Of a stretch of DNA of 44,387 bases, positions 31,334 through 39,605 are shown in pieces. The position numbers and the translations under genes are program-made. How positions within the stretch are numbered: the first letter of the stretch is position 1; the number at the start of each line of letters is the position of its first letter. The notes under the pieces were generated by a model. It was not told where the DNA came from and did not search any database. It worked only from the letters and a program-made list of their open reading frames with translations. The DNA is taken from NCBI GenBank assembly GCA_030429235.1, contig JAUIDB010000032.1:1-44387 (forward strand), given 5' to 3'. Source of the stretch: Thermoanaerobaculia bacterium (GTDB lineage Bacteria > Acidobacteriota > Thermoanaerobaculia > Multivoradales > JAIOJS01).

Positions 31334-33489
31334 AGCGGCGCATCACGATGCCAGGCAACTGCGGCAACCCCCTACTGCCTTCCCTCGCGCACTGCTCTCT
31401 CGCGGCCATGAGACACCTCGGGGCCTCGACCCGGCGGTGGATCGTCGTAGCCGCCCTGGCGATCACTCCGGCGATGGCCGAGCCTCCCGCGGCAACCCTG
31501 GACGCCTTCAGTCAGGAGTGGATCGAACCGGACCACCCTCTGGCACTCGAGCTCTCTCGCTGGCCATCGATCGAGGAGGGCAGACTCGCGATCCTCATCG
31601 ACCAGCGGGACGCGACCGACCTCTTCCGAAGGGTCGGCGCCCGCCTGGAGTACCGCCCCAATCTGCTCCCTCTACCTCGCGGAGAGTCGGAGATCATCGT
31701 CTTTCTCGTCGCGCCCGACGGCGCCTGGTCCGAGATCGCCCGCCACCCGCTGAAGGTCCTGCACGCCGGAGGATTCGAGGAGACGACGCTCCGGCCCACC
31801 CTCGACATCGAGATTCGGAGCACTCACGACCCCGAAGTCCCCGACTCCTTCGATCCCTCGGTCACCCGCTCCAAGACGACCACCAGGGGGACAGGACGAA
31901 TCGGCTTCGACTTCGCGACCGCTCGCGACGGTTGGAGCTACTCGTTCCAGTCAAGTGTCCTCGGGGTCTCGAAGATCGAGGAAGCCATCCGCTTCTCGAC
32001 CGAGGGCGAGAGCGCTCCCCGGCTCGACCTCACCAACTACCTCGTCACCCTCTCTCGAGACGCCACCCGCTTCGAGCTCGGCCACGTCAGCTTCGGCCAG
32101 AGCCGACAGCTCCTCGACAACTTCGCCAGTCGCGGCCTCGGCATCAACCTACCGCTCGGCCAGCGAGTCGTCGTCGGCGGCGCGGCGCTCAACGGTACCC
32201 AGATCGTCGGTTGGGACAACCCCTTCGGGCTCTCCCGCAGCGAGCACCGGATCTACGCCGGCACGGTCGCAGCCGAACTGCTGCCCCGACCGGGAGGGTT
32301 GCAGATCGGAGGTACCTTCCTCGACGCCTCGGTGCTGCCGCTCTCAGCCTTCGACCAGGGCGCTTTGACCGATCGCGAAGAGAGCTCGGGCTGGAGCACC
32401 CGCCTGACCACTTCGACCGCCGGTGGTCGCTTCGCCCTGCGCGGCGGGTTCGCTCGCAGCCGCTTCGACAACCCGGTCGATCCCTTCCTCGCCCAGGGGG
32501 AGGACCTGGTCGCCGTCCAGCGGGAGACGCGAGACGCGCGCTACGCCGAGGTCGACCTCGGCCTGGTGCGGGGTACGATGGGAGGCGGCCAGCCTTTCTC
32601 CCTCGATCTCTCTCTGAGGCACCAGCGGGTCGACCCGCTCTATCGATCGATCGGTGCCTTCGTCGCCTCGGACATCGAGGAGAACGGTGGCGATCTCCGC
32701 GCCACCCTCGGTCAGTTCACGGCCCAGCTGGGACACGTGAGCTCTCACGACAACCTCGACGGAATCCCGTCCGTGCTCGAGACCAAGACCCGTCGCCGAT
32801 CGGGGTCGCTCTTCCTCCCCCTCGCCGCCCTCGGTCAGACCGAGGAGGGCCGCGAGCGGCGATGGATGCCCGCCCTCAGCTACACCTACGGCCGCACCCG
32901 TCAGTTCAGCGACAAGCTGCCGATCGACGGCGGCTTCAGCCCGGGGCACCTGCCAGACCAGATCAGCCTCACTCACGGCCTGTCGATGGATTGGCAGGGC
33001 AATCTCTGGCGTCTCAACGCCACCTTCGGCACCTCTGACCAGGACAACCGCCAACCGGGCCGAGAAGAGAACGACTTCGAGGCTCGGACCGGAGGGCTGA
33101 ACCTGAGCCTGACCCCACACCCGCAGTTGGATCTCTCACTCGCGGTCAGCGACGAGCAGGCCGAGAGCCGCGCCGCCGCGGAGACCGACAACACCTTCCG
33201 CACCGGTCTGAACCTCAGCTGGCGACCCCTCCCCGGCCAATCGGTCGAGGTCATCGGTTCCCGCAGCGAGACCGACAACTCACCACGGACCCGAGAGAGT
33301 ACGTCGTCCGACTTCAGCCTTCAGTGGAGCTGGCAGTTCGCTCGCGGTGGCCCCGACCACGGGTTCTCCTCGCAGCTGACCCTCCTCTACTCCTGGCAGT
33401 CGTTCGAGTCCCGAGACCTGGTCTTCGGCTTCGCAGACAGCACCGACCGATGGACCCTTTCGGCCGGACTCAACCTGAGCTTCCACTGA
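31330..33489 (+). CDS. large outer-membrane beta-barrel protein
   Basis: A 719-aa exported protein. A 27-residue extension precedes a signal peptide (about 28-50, ending TPAMAEP). An N-terminal Ig-like domain (about 55-155; LAILIDQRDATDLFRRVGARLEYRPNLLPLPRGESEIIVFLVAPDGAW) is followed by a long series of alternating strands with aromatic girdles and a last strand ending WTLSAGLNLSFH. This is typical of an outer-membrane barrel that ends in an aromatic residue near the C-terminus. By length it could have 22 to 26 strands. Ribosome site GAGGAG supports the ATG at 31330. It may export, anchor or display its operon partners; no ligand is evident and it lacks a TonB plug. Confidence 0.72.
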   Translation: MKRRITMPGNCGNPLLPSLAHCSLAAMRHLGASTRRWIVVAALAITPAMAEPPAATLDAFSQEWIEPDHPLALELSRWPSIEEGRLAILIDQRDATDLFRRVGARLEYRPNLLPLPRGESEIIVFLVAPDGAWSEIARHPLKVLHAGGFEETTLRPTLDIEIRSTHDPEVPDSFDPSVTRSKTTTRGTGRIGFDFATARDGWSYSFQSSVLGVSKIEEAIRFSTEGESAPRLDLTNYLVTLSRDATRFELGHVSFGQSRQLLDNFASRGLGINLPLGQRVVVGGAALNGTQIVGWDNPFGLSRSEHRIYAGTVAAELLPRPGGLQIGGTFLDASVLPLSAFDQGALTDREESSGWSTRLTTSTAGGRFALRGGFARSRFDNPVDPFLAQGEDLVAVQRETRDARYAEVDLGLVRGTMGGGQPFSLDLSLRHQRVDPLYRSIGAFVASDIEENGGDLRATLGQFTAQLGHVSSHDNLDGIPSVLETKTRRRSGSLFLPLAALGQTEEGRERRWMPALSYTYGRTRQFSDKLPIDGGFSPGHLPDQISLTHGLSMDWQGNLWRLNATFGTSDQDNRQPGREENDFEARTGGLNLSLTPHPQLDLSLAVSDEQAESRAAAETDNTFRTGLNLSWRPLPGQSVEVIGSRSETDNSPRTRESTSSDFSLQWSWQFARGGPDHGFSSQLTLLYSWQSFESRDLVFGFADSTDRWTLSAGLNLSFH

Positions 33490-33521
33490 TGACGGCCACA
33501 CCCTCAGCCAAAGGAACCACT

Positions 33522-34793
33522 ATGCGCAACGCCAGCCGACACCTCCTCGGGATCCTGATCATCGGAGCCCTCACCGCCGTCACCGCCTCCGCCGAAATCC
33601 GTCGCGACCCGACCGGGGTCAACGTCAACTCGCAGGGAGCCACCTCGGTGTTCATCACCTTCGGTGGCCTCGCCGACCAGGAGCCGGTCGAGGCCACCTG
33701 GTGTGGAGAGCTGATTCCGGCGACGCCCGACATCGGCTTCAAGTGCGATCCGACCACCCTCTTCGGGCGTCTTCCCATCCGCTTCGACCAGTCGGCCCTG
33801 CGTGACTCGACCTTCACCGACATCATGTCGATTCCGCCGTCGGTTTCACGCCGGGCCTATCAAGCCGCCGCCGACGGACAGAGCTCGGAGTTCTTCTACG
33901 TTCGCCGCTTCCGTAGTCTCGTCGGCGGTCCCGACGAGTTCGTCTTCGTCACCTGCCGGTTGACCGGCGGCGGGGCTCGGGTACCCTTCGCGCTCCTCGA
34001 CGTGAGGCTCTCGTTCGAGGACCCCGCCCCTCTGCTCGCCGTCGGAACCGGGGGCTCGCTCCCCACGTTCACTGCCGTCATCGCCTACAACGGCACCGGC
34101 CGGCTCCGCGGCCGCTGGGAGGTCGTGCGCCCGACCGACGACCCGCCGAGCTCGCGCGACCTCCTCACCGAGGCGTCGTTGCCAGCCGAGGAGCGGCCGC
34201 TGCAGCGAAGATTCACGCTGGTCGACCGATTCAACGTGTTCCTGCCTCCGACCGGCCGGGTCACGCTGCCAGGACCCGCGCCGGAGCTCCTCCCCACTGA
34301 AGCCAACGGTCTCTACCAGATCCTGCTGCGCATCGAGGCCTCGGACGACAAGGAAGCGGATTCCAACCTCGCCAGTGCCGGGGCCGGTGAGGGGGTCGTC
34401 CACTCCGGCGGCGTCGCCGGTTTCCCGATGCCGGTCCTCCGCTACTTCGTCGGCTCGGTCGATGACGCCGGCGCCGCCCTCGTGGCCGAAGAGCTGCGGC
34501 TGCTCGAGCCGGCCGAGGGGGCGAGCCCGTGGGGCGAAGGGTCTATCGTCTTCTCCTGGACCACCACTCCAGGAGTGCTCCTCTACGAGCTCCAGATCCG
34601 CACTCTCGACGACCGCGAGGTCCACTCGGCCGTGGTACAGCAGGGCATCGGACAGTACCTGGCCCCGTCCTTTCTCACCGAACTGGCCGAGCCAAATCTT
34701 CTCCGTTGGCGAGTCCGTGCGATCGGTCCCGGGGGGCGCGAACTGGCAGTCACCGACTGGCGGGCGCTGAGTACCCTCGAGACCTCGGAGTGA
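33522..34793 (+). CDS. secreted Ig/FN3-like protein, third gene of the envelope operon
   Basis: A 423-aa exported protein with a signal peptide (about 1-24, LLGILIIGALTAVTASA). The middle contains beta-rich segments with isolated cysteines (ATWCGELIP, FKCDPTT, VTCRL). The C-terminal 100 residues read like a fibronectin-type-III repeat (GSIVFSWTTTPGVLLYELQIRTLDD ... NLLRWRVRAIG). The ATG at 33522 follows AAAGGA. An alternative ATG at 33489 overlaps the barrel stop (TGATG) and would add 11 residues before the signal peptide. Probably an envelope or cell-surface partner of the barrel. No family name can be given. Confidence 0.78.
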   Translation: MRNASRHLLGILIIGALTAVTASAEIRRDPTGVNVNSQGATSVFITFGGLADQEPVEATWCGELIPATPDIGFKCDPTTLFGRLPIRFDQSALRDSTFTDIMSIPPSVSRRAYQAAADGQSSEFFYVRRFRSLVGGPDEFVFVTCRLTGGGARVPFALLDVRLSFEDPAPLLAVGTGGSLPTFTAVIAYNGTGRLRGRWEVVRPTDDPPSSRDLLTEASLPAEERPLQRRFTLVDRFNVFLPPTGRVTLPGPAPELLPTEANGLYQILLRIEASDDKEADSNLASAGAGEGVVHSGGVAGFPMPVLRYFVGSVDDAGAALVAEELRLLEPAEGASPWGEGSIVFSWTTTPGVLLYELQIRTLDDREVHSAVVQQGIGQYLAPSFLTELAEPNLLRWRVRAIGPGGRELAVTDWRALSTLETSE

Positions 34794-34954
34794 GGACCGG
34801 GGCCGACAGCGCAGCGACTGTGTAGTTCGAGAAGTCTCAACCGAACTCGTCCCGAAGGGGTAGGATTGTGCTCGACGCCGCGAGTCCTCAAAGAACAGTG
34901 AGTCTCGAGGCCGCGAACGATCGAGATCGTGATCCCGACCACTAGCCGAGACCC

Positions 34955-35536
34955 TTGAAACAACCCGCCGTTCCCAAGTCCCTGGCCGCCGCGGCGACGC
35001 TCGGGGGCTTGTCGACACTCGGGGACTGGATCTGGAAGCGGTTTCTGACCGACGGCGCCTTGGTGCCGGCGTTGATCCACGGACTGCTCTTTTTCGTGGC
35101 CTTGGCCATCGTACTGGGATGGGTTTCGAGGTCAGCGGGCGTCGCCCGCCGACTGCTCACCACCCTGCCCCTGGCGGGTCTGGGTCTCGCCGCGGCCTTC
35201 TATCCGCTCGCCGGGCTCGTCGGCTATCTGCCCGCCCTCCTGCTGTCGTGGTTCGCGATGTGGCTGGTCCTGGCCACTCTGCTGCGTTGGGCCCGCCGAG
35301 AGACCGTGGCCGGCCGCAGCACCCTCATCGCCGGATCGATGGCGGCGATCGGTTCGGGGTTGGCGTTCTGGTCGATCTCGGATATCTGGACCGATTCCAC
35401 CTCCTTCACCAGCTACCCGTGGCGTTTCGTCGCCTGGACCTGGGCATTCTGGCCGGGCTTCGCGAGCCTGTTTCACAACCTCTCGAGGTCGCCGAGTCAC
35501 GAAACCACCGAGACCGACGGCGGCCAATCGCAGTAG
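34955..35536 (+). CDS. polytopic membrane protein of unknown function
   Basis: A 193-aa integral membrane protein with about five hydrophobic segments (LIHGLLFFVALAIVLGWV, LLTTLPLAGLGLAAAFYPLAGLVGYLPALLL, WFAMWLVLATLL, AGSMAAIGSGLAFWSI, FVAWTWAFWPGFASLF). The start is a TTG at 34955 without a strong ribosome site, so a start slightly downstream is possible. The C-terminus is charged (SRSPSHETTETDGGQSQ) and probably cytosolic. It follows the envelope operon by about 160 bases, which hold no recognised gene. I do not recognise the family. Confidence 0.7.
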   Translation: MKQPAVPKSLAAAATLGGLSTLGDWIWKRFLTDGALVPALIHGLLFFVALAIVLGWVSRSAGVARRLLTTLPLAGLGLAAAFYPLAGLVGYLPALLLSWFAMWLVLATLLRWARRETVAGRSTLIAGSMAAIGSGLAFWSISDIWTDSTSFTSYPWRFVAWTWAFWPGFASLFHNLSRSPSHETTETDGGQSQ

Positions 35537-35577
35537 GTAGCGCAGAGGATCACACCTCGATACGATCGCGCACTGCG

Positions 35578-37164
35578 CTAGTCAGCCGAAGTCGGCCAGG
35601 CACAGCCCAGGAGCTCTGGTTTGCCGCTCTCGCCCTCCGAGAAGAAGACCATCATCCCATGGTCCTCGTCCGTGATGGACTCGATCGAGCTTGCGAGCGC
35701 CGCGATGCAGTTGCTGTGCGTGACCATCACATGATTGCTGTCGTCCTCGAGAGCCTTGGAGACGACCTGAGAGATCGTCTCTCGACAACCATCAAGAATA
35801 GAGCCGTCATCGAGCGCAGCGAACCTCGCCGCAATCTGCAAGCCGGACATCGCGTTCGCCATTTGCTGGGTCCGACAGGCGGGACTTGCAACCGGAGTGG
35901 CCCAAGCCCCAAGATCCGTCAGAAGACTCCGCACGTTCAAGGCCTGCTGACTGCCTTTCAGGCTAAGGATCCGGTCCATTCCCTTGCAATCGGAGTCACC
36001 CGCGAAGCCCTTGCAGCTCGTATCGCTCGGCGCACAATCCGCTCCGTGGCGGACCAGAGTCACGAGGTTCTTGTTCTGGGCTGCGGCTACGACCTTGTTC
36101 TGAAGCTCCGCAACCGGGAGAACATCTGAACAGCTAGCCGAAGCACTCCGGCTGCTCGTAGGTTTCGAGGTGGGGCTAGCAGGCTTGGCCGGGCTCGCCG
36201 GAGTCGTTGTGTCCTTGGGCTGAGTATCGTCGTTGTCATCCTCCGCCTTGCTCTTCTTCGCTGCAAAGGGAGCCGAGTCGAACCGAAACGCAATTCCCAG
36301 GAAGAGATTGGGTCGATACACAGAGTCGACCAGGCTGTCCTCCGCCACGGTTTGCTCCAGTCTCTCCCCCTGCTCGTACCGTCCCCGCAGCCTGGTCTGC
36401 TGATGCACCGCGAGACCGACAGTGAGTGTCACGTTGCGATAGTGGGTCCAGCCCCACCCTGCGAACACCGACGGAGTCTCGAGGTCGTAGCCAAGACCGG
36501 CGAGGAAGCTGTTGCGCCAAGAGCGATTCTCCTGGCCAGCCGGCGTGAAGCTGTACAAGAGAGACGGAACGAGGTCGAGATCGGAATCGCTCGGCCTGCG
36601 TTCTTCCTCGATGAGGAAGAACGTCTTCTCGGTGGCGGTGGTGTTTCCACTCGCGTCCGTCGCGCTGGTGGACTCCTTCATCTCGTCGAGAAAGTAGCCA
36701 CGGTTTCGATCCGGCACGAAAGTAAAACCGTAGGTGAGATTCCACGTCCCGACCGGCGCCTTCAACGTCAGCGTCCAGCACTTGCGCGCGGCGTTGTCCG
36801 CCAATCCGCTCCTACACACGGTCACCTTCTTCTCTTCACCACGCCGGACCTCGACTGGCGACTCGAGCCTCGAGACCGTTAGGTCCCGAAAGGTCTCGTT
36901 CAGCTGGGCAGCGCACTCGGGGTTCTTCTTCTCGGCCGAGGCGAGTATTCCGGCGAGTTCGGTCTCCGACTTGGCGGTTCGTAGGGTACTCACCAGGCCT
37001 TCCACTTCCGCTTGACAACGCACATCTGCCTGGTCTGCGCTCAGACTCAGGGGAGGAATCGGCACGATCGCCGTGGCCACGCCCTCGACCCAATACCGAC
37101 CACCGCCGGTCTTCGGAATCGCATGGCGCAGAATGATCGTGTACGAGCCAGGTTGCACTTCCAT
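35578..37164 (-). CDS. beta-rich/barrel-like protein fused to a histidine phosphatase domain
   Basis: About 528 aa from an ATG at 37164. The first 330 residues are beta-rich, with segments (SLLYSFTPAGQ, FLAGLGYDLETPSVFAGWGW, VTLTVGLAVHQQTRLRG, YRPNLFLGIAFRFD) that read like an outer-membrane barrel. A low-complexity Thr/Pro/Ser linker follows. The C-terminal domain has the phosphoglycerate-mutase-like motifs LVRHGAD (about 370), GSQQALNVRSLL, SPACRTQQMANAMSG and VTHSNCIAAL. No signal peptide is present at any visible start: the frame continues upstream to a TTG at 37257, beneath the divergent gene. The N-terminus may thus be cut off or mis-sited. Role unknown; an extracytoplasmic phosphatase is possible. 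Confidence 0.6.
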   Translation of the reverse strand: MEVQPGSYTIILRHAIPKTGGGRYWVEGVATAIVPIPPLSLSADQADVRCQAEVEGLVSTLRTAKSETELAGILASAEKKNPECAAQLNETFRDLTVSRLESPVEVRRGEEKKVTVCRSGLADNAARKCWTLTLKAPVGTWNLTYGFTFVPDRNRGYFLDEMKESTSATDASGNTTATEKTFFLIEEERRPSDSDLDLVPSLLYSFTPAGQENRSWRNSFLAGLGYDLETPSVFAGWGWTHYRNVTLTVGLAVHQQTRLRGRYEQGERLEQTVAEDSLVDSVYRPNLFLGIAFRFDSAPFAAKKSKAEDDNDDTQPKDTTTPASPAKPASPTSKPTSSRSASASCSDVLPVAELQNKVVAAAQNKNLVTLVRHGADCAPSDTSCKGFAGDSDCKGMDRILSLKGSQQALNVRSLLTDLGAWATPVASPACRTQQMANAMSGLQIAARFAALDDGSILDGCRETISQVVSKALEDDSNHVMVTHSNCIAALASSIESITDEDHGMMVFFSEGESGKPELLGCAWPTSAD

Positions 37165-37247
37165 GACCGAGCCGGCGGCACAACACAAACGCGTCGAAAC
37201 CCAGGCTCCGCTATGCTCCTTGCCCAATGAAGCGGGAGGAACCAACC

Positions 37248-37739
37248 GTGACGGCAACTCCGGAACGTCGTGCCATTTCCAACGACGCGTTCCGAATCGC
37301 CCCCCCCAGACTGCGTCGAGCCCGCCAGGACCACGCCATCGGATCGATCCTGGCCATCATCCTCTGTGTCATCGTGGGACGAGTCCTGGTCGCCAGCGAT
37401 GGTCCCTACAACCAGATACTCCTCGGCGCCGTGATCCTCGGAATCTTCGTGCTCGGCTTCATCCAGTTTCGCGGACACGCGCGCCTGGTTCGCCGGAGTC
37501 AACAGCACCAGGTCGTGGTGACCGACGACTGCATTCAGTTCCACACCGAAGGGGAAGAGTCCACGCTCCTTCTGACGGACATCCTCCGGGCGGAGGCGCA
37601 GAATCGCTGGCGCGCCGGGCCATCTCTGCTCCTCCACTTGAGAAACGGGCGCTTCGTTCGGCTCGAGGGCTACGAGAACCAGAAACGGCTGAACGAACTA
37701 GTGGCCGAACGGTTGCACCAACCAGTAGACCGAGACTGA
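37248..37739 (+). CDS. membrane protein with bacterial PH-like domain
   Basis: A protein of about 163 aa with two membrane segments (GSILAIILCVIVGRVLVA and LGAVILGIFVLGFIQF). A C-terminal region of about 85 residues resembles a bacterial pleckstrin-homology domain (VVVTDDCIQFHTEGEESTLLLTDILRAEAQNRW ... GRFVRLEGYENQKRLNELVAERL). The GTG at 37248 is preferred: GGGAGGA at 37234-37240 lies seven bases before it. An ATG at 37227 would add seven residues. A TATGCT at 37212-37217 may be the -10. Such proteins are often involved in membrane stress or are of unknown function. It is divergent from the barrel-phosphatase gene, with which it overlaps if that gene starts further upstream. Confidence 0.68.
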   Translation: MTATPERRAISNDAFRIAPPRLRRARQDHAIGSILAIILCVIVGRVLVASDGPYNQILLGAVILGIFVLGFIQFRGHARLVRRSQQHQVVVTDDCIQFHTEGEESTLLLTDILRAEAQNRWRAGPSLLLHLRNGRFVRLEGYENQKRLNELVAERLHQPVDRD

Positions 37740-37813
37740 CCCACCAGCGTCCCCCGGTAAGGTCCTCACGTCGGCGACAACGAGTCGTCGGCTCATTGCG
37801 CCTTTGCGCAGAA

Positions 37814-37831
37814 CATACCATGCGGTATGGT
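37814..37831 (+). promoter_or_regulatory. TetR operator candidate overlapping the -10, leaderless layout
   Basis: CATACC-ATGC-GGTATG (37814-37829) is a perfect inverted repeat. It overlaps TATGGT (37826-37831), which ends six bases before the ATG at 37838. A repressor bound here would block its own promoter. No Shine-Dalgarno is present. Confidence 0.6.
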
Positions 37832-37837
37832 ACCCAT

Positions 37838-38425
37838 ATGAGGCCGACACCACATCCTCTCCGAACAACCCGTCGCGACTGGCTCATCGAGGGGCTCCGG
37901 CTTCTCGGCCAGACCGGTGACGCTGCGACTCTCACCATCGAAGCGATGTGCGCCCGCATGAAGAAGACCAAGGGCTCCTTCTACCATCATTTCTCAGACC
38001 GAGACGCCTTCGTCCAAGACCTGCTCGAGTACTGGGAACGGCACTACACGCGACGAATCATCGAGGAGCTCGAGGCGATCTCCAGCCCTCGAGAGCGGCT
38101 TCTCACCCTCGGCCGCCGCACCGCCGAAGAGATCTACCTGCGGCTGGAACGAGCCATCCGGACCTGGGCGGACCGCGAAGAAGCGGCCCGTACATTCGTG
38201 GATCGGGTCGACCGTGCACGGCAGGACTACCTCGTCGAACAGTTCACCGCCGCCACTGGAGATCCCACTCGCGCCCTCCTGGCAGCGCGAGCCCACCTCG
38301 CACTCTTGGTCGGCATTCAGATGCTCTACCAGGACCTGGCACTCCCCGAGCTCTTCGAGCTCAACGAGTTCACCTCCCAGATCGGCTTTCTGGGCGATCT
38401 ACCAACCCCGAAGGAACCCACATGA
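37838..38425 (+). CDS. TetR-family transcriptional regulator
   Basis: A 195-aa repressor. The N-terminal DNA-binding domain is at about 12-65 (LIEGLRLLGQTGDAATLTIEAMCARMKKTKGSFYHHFSDRDAFVQDLLEYW). The C-terminal ligand domain is all-helical and binds an unknown small molecule. The ATG at 37838 is used; the frame extends upstream through the previous gene but that is excluded by the promoter. The stop overlaps the next ATG by four bases (ATGA at 38422), so the flavin-type protein downstream is in the same operon and is the most likely regulated function. Confidence 0.9.
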   Translation: MRPTPHPLRTTRRDWLIEGLRLLGQTGDAATLTIEAMCARMKKTKGSFYHHFSDRDAFVQDLLEYWERHYTRRIIEELEAISSPRERLLTLGRRTAEEIYLRLERAIRTWADREEAARTFVDRVDRARQDYLVEQFTAATGDPTRALLAARAHLALLVGIQMLYQDLALPELFELNEFTSQIGFLGDLPTPKEPT

Positions 38426-38922
38426 ACCTCTACGAAGACTGGTCCGAGATCCGCCGAATCTTCTCTCGCTCTCTCTACGCCTCGATCGCCACCGTCGGCC
38501 CGGACGGAGCACCCCATGTCACCCCGATCGGCTCGCTGATGCTCCACCGAGAGCCCGGGCGCGCCTTCTGGTTCGAACGGTTCACCGTCGCCCTCCCCCA
38601 ACATCTCGACGTGGATCCCCGACTCTGCGCCATGGCCGTCGACACCCGGCTGCACTTCTGGGGCAAGGCTCTGCTCCGCGGTGGTTTCCCGACAGCCCCG
38701 GGAATCCGCCTGTCCGGTACCGCCGGGGTCCGGCGGGAGGCCGAGGCCGCGGAGGTCGAACGTTTCCAGCGCCGCGTGCGCCGAGTGAAGTGGACCAAGG
38801 GCCACGAGCTGCTCTGGAGCGACCACTTCACCCGCGGTCGCGACGTGACCTTCGACCGAGTCCTACCGCTGCGTCTGGGGAGGATGTGGCCGGGCCACGA
38901 CTTGGCCTCGAAGCCAGCCTGA
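38422..38922 (+). CDS. pyridoxamine-5'-phosphate-oxidase-like (split barrel) flavin/cofactor-binding protein
   Basis: A 166-aa split beta-barrel protein. It opens with IFSRSLYASIATVGPDGAPHVTPIGSLMLHREPGRAFWFERFT, the typical PPOX start, and continues with a dimer-forming barrel. Members bind FMN, F420 or heme and often reduce or detoxify quinone-like or aldehyde compounds (family knowledge); the cofactor cannot be told from this sequence. Coupled to the TetR gene by an ATGA overlap, suggesting an inducible detoxifying enzyme. Confidence 0.82.
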   Translation: MNLYEDWSEIRRIFSRSLYASIATVGPDGAPHVTPIGSLMLHREPGRAFWFERFTVALPQHLDVDPRLCAMAVDTRLHFWGKALLRGGFPTAPGIRLSGTAGVRREAEAAEVERFQRRVRRVKWTKGHELLWSDHFTRGRDVTFDRVLPLRLGRMWPGHDLASKPA

Positions 38923-38941
38923 GCCAGCCCTCACGGGATCT

Positions 38942-39595
38942 CTAGTCGACTGAGAAGTCGAGCAGTTCTACCGGAGTCGACTCGACGAAACCCAGGGTAA
39001 AGGTCCAAGCCCCCGGCCGAAACACCGTTCGTAGCTGCACCAAGCCGGCGTTCGTCGTCGAGGTGGCCGCAGTCGCCGTCCCACTGCAGTTGGTGAGGCT
39101 CGAGAACGGAATCTCAACCGTACCGACCGGCATCGGGAACTCGGCGTAGCAGCGATTCGCTCCGTCGATCCAGACGAAGAGCCGCATCGCATCGGTGGGA
39201 CGACTATTCGCCGTCACGTCGAGCACGAACTTGTCGTACATTCCACCCTGAGTGAGGTCGACCCCGCCCAGACCGGAGGGGGTGAACCCGTCGTCATCGA
39301 CCCCATCCCACCAGATCTCTAGATCCGATTCGGTATCGGTCGCCAGGGTCAGAGCGCCGCCGCTGACCATCCCGCTCGAAGTTCCTGCCATCGCGCCGTT
39401 GGTGAGCCGAATCAATCGCACGCCACCGAGAACTCCGGCAGCAGCAATCTCGTCGGTCACGGTAGTCACCGTGGATGGATTCGACACGGACTGTACCACC
39501 GTGAAGTCGTCGACCATCAGCTGACCCGACGCCGATGCCGCCCAGCTGACGATCCCGAGAAGAACCAGGGTTATTGACCTCGAGCGTCCGACCAT
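38942..39595 (-). CDS. secreted beta-rich protein of unknown function
   Basis: A 217-aa exported protein with a signal peptide (about 1-24: SITLVLLGIVSWAASASGQ). The mature part reads as a single beta-sandwich (MVDDFTVVQSVSNP ... DLEIWWDGVDDDGFTPSGLGGVDLT ... YDKFVLDVTANSRPTDAMRLFVWIDGANRCYAEFPMP ... WTFTLGFVESTPVELLDFSVD), with a pair of cysteines probably bonded. It resembles carbohydrate-binding or PEP-CTERM-type exoproteins but lacks a C-terminal anchor. Start supported by AAGGAGG before the ATG. It is divergent from the eroded M20 gene. Confidence 0.72.
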   Translation of the reverse strand: MVGRSRSITLVLLGIVSWAASASGQLMVDDFTVVQSVSNPSTVTTVTDEIAAAGVLGGVRLIRLTNGAMAGTSSGMVSGGALTLATDTESDLEIWWDGVDDDGFTPSGLGGVDLTQGGMYDKFVLDVTANSRPTDAMRLFVWIDGANRCYAEFPMPVGTVEIPFSSLTNCSGTATAATSTTNAGLVQLRTVFRPGAWTFTLGFVESTPVELLDFSVD

Positions 39596-39605
39596 TCCTT
39601 CCTCC

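Noticed and set aside
31437-33038. 533-aa frame on the plus strand
   Set aside because: Shadow of the beta-barrel gene in another phase; very Arg/Pro/Ser-rich, no signal peptide or domain.
33846-35018. 390-aa frame on the minus strand
   Set aside because: Antisense of the Ig/FN3-like gene; composition is arginine-, glutamate- and glycine-rich without any motif.
35119-36129. 336-aa frame on the plus strand
   Set aside because: It runs through two separately supported genes (membrane protein and barrel-phosphatase), is Arg-rich and has no start signals.
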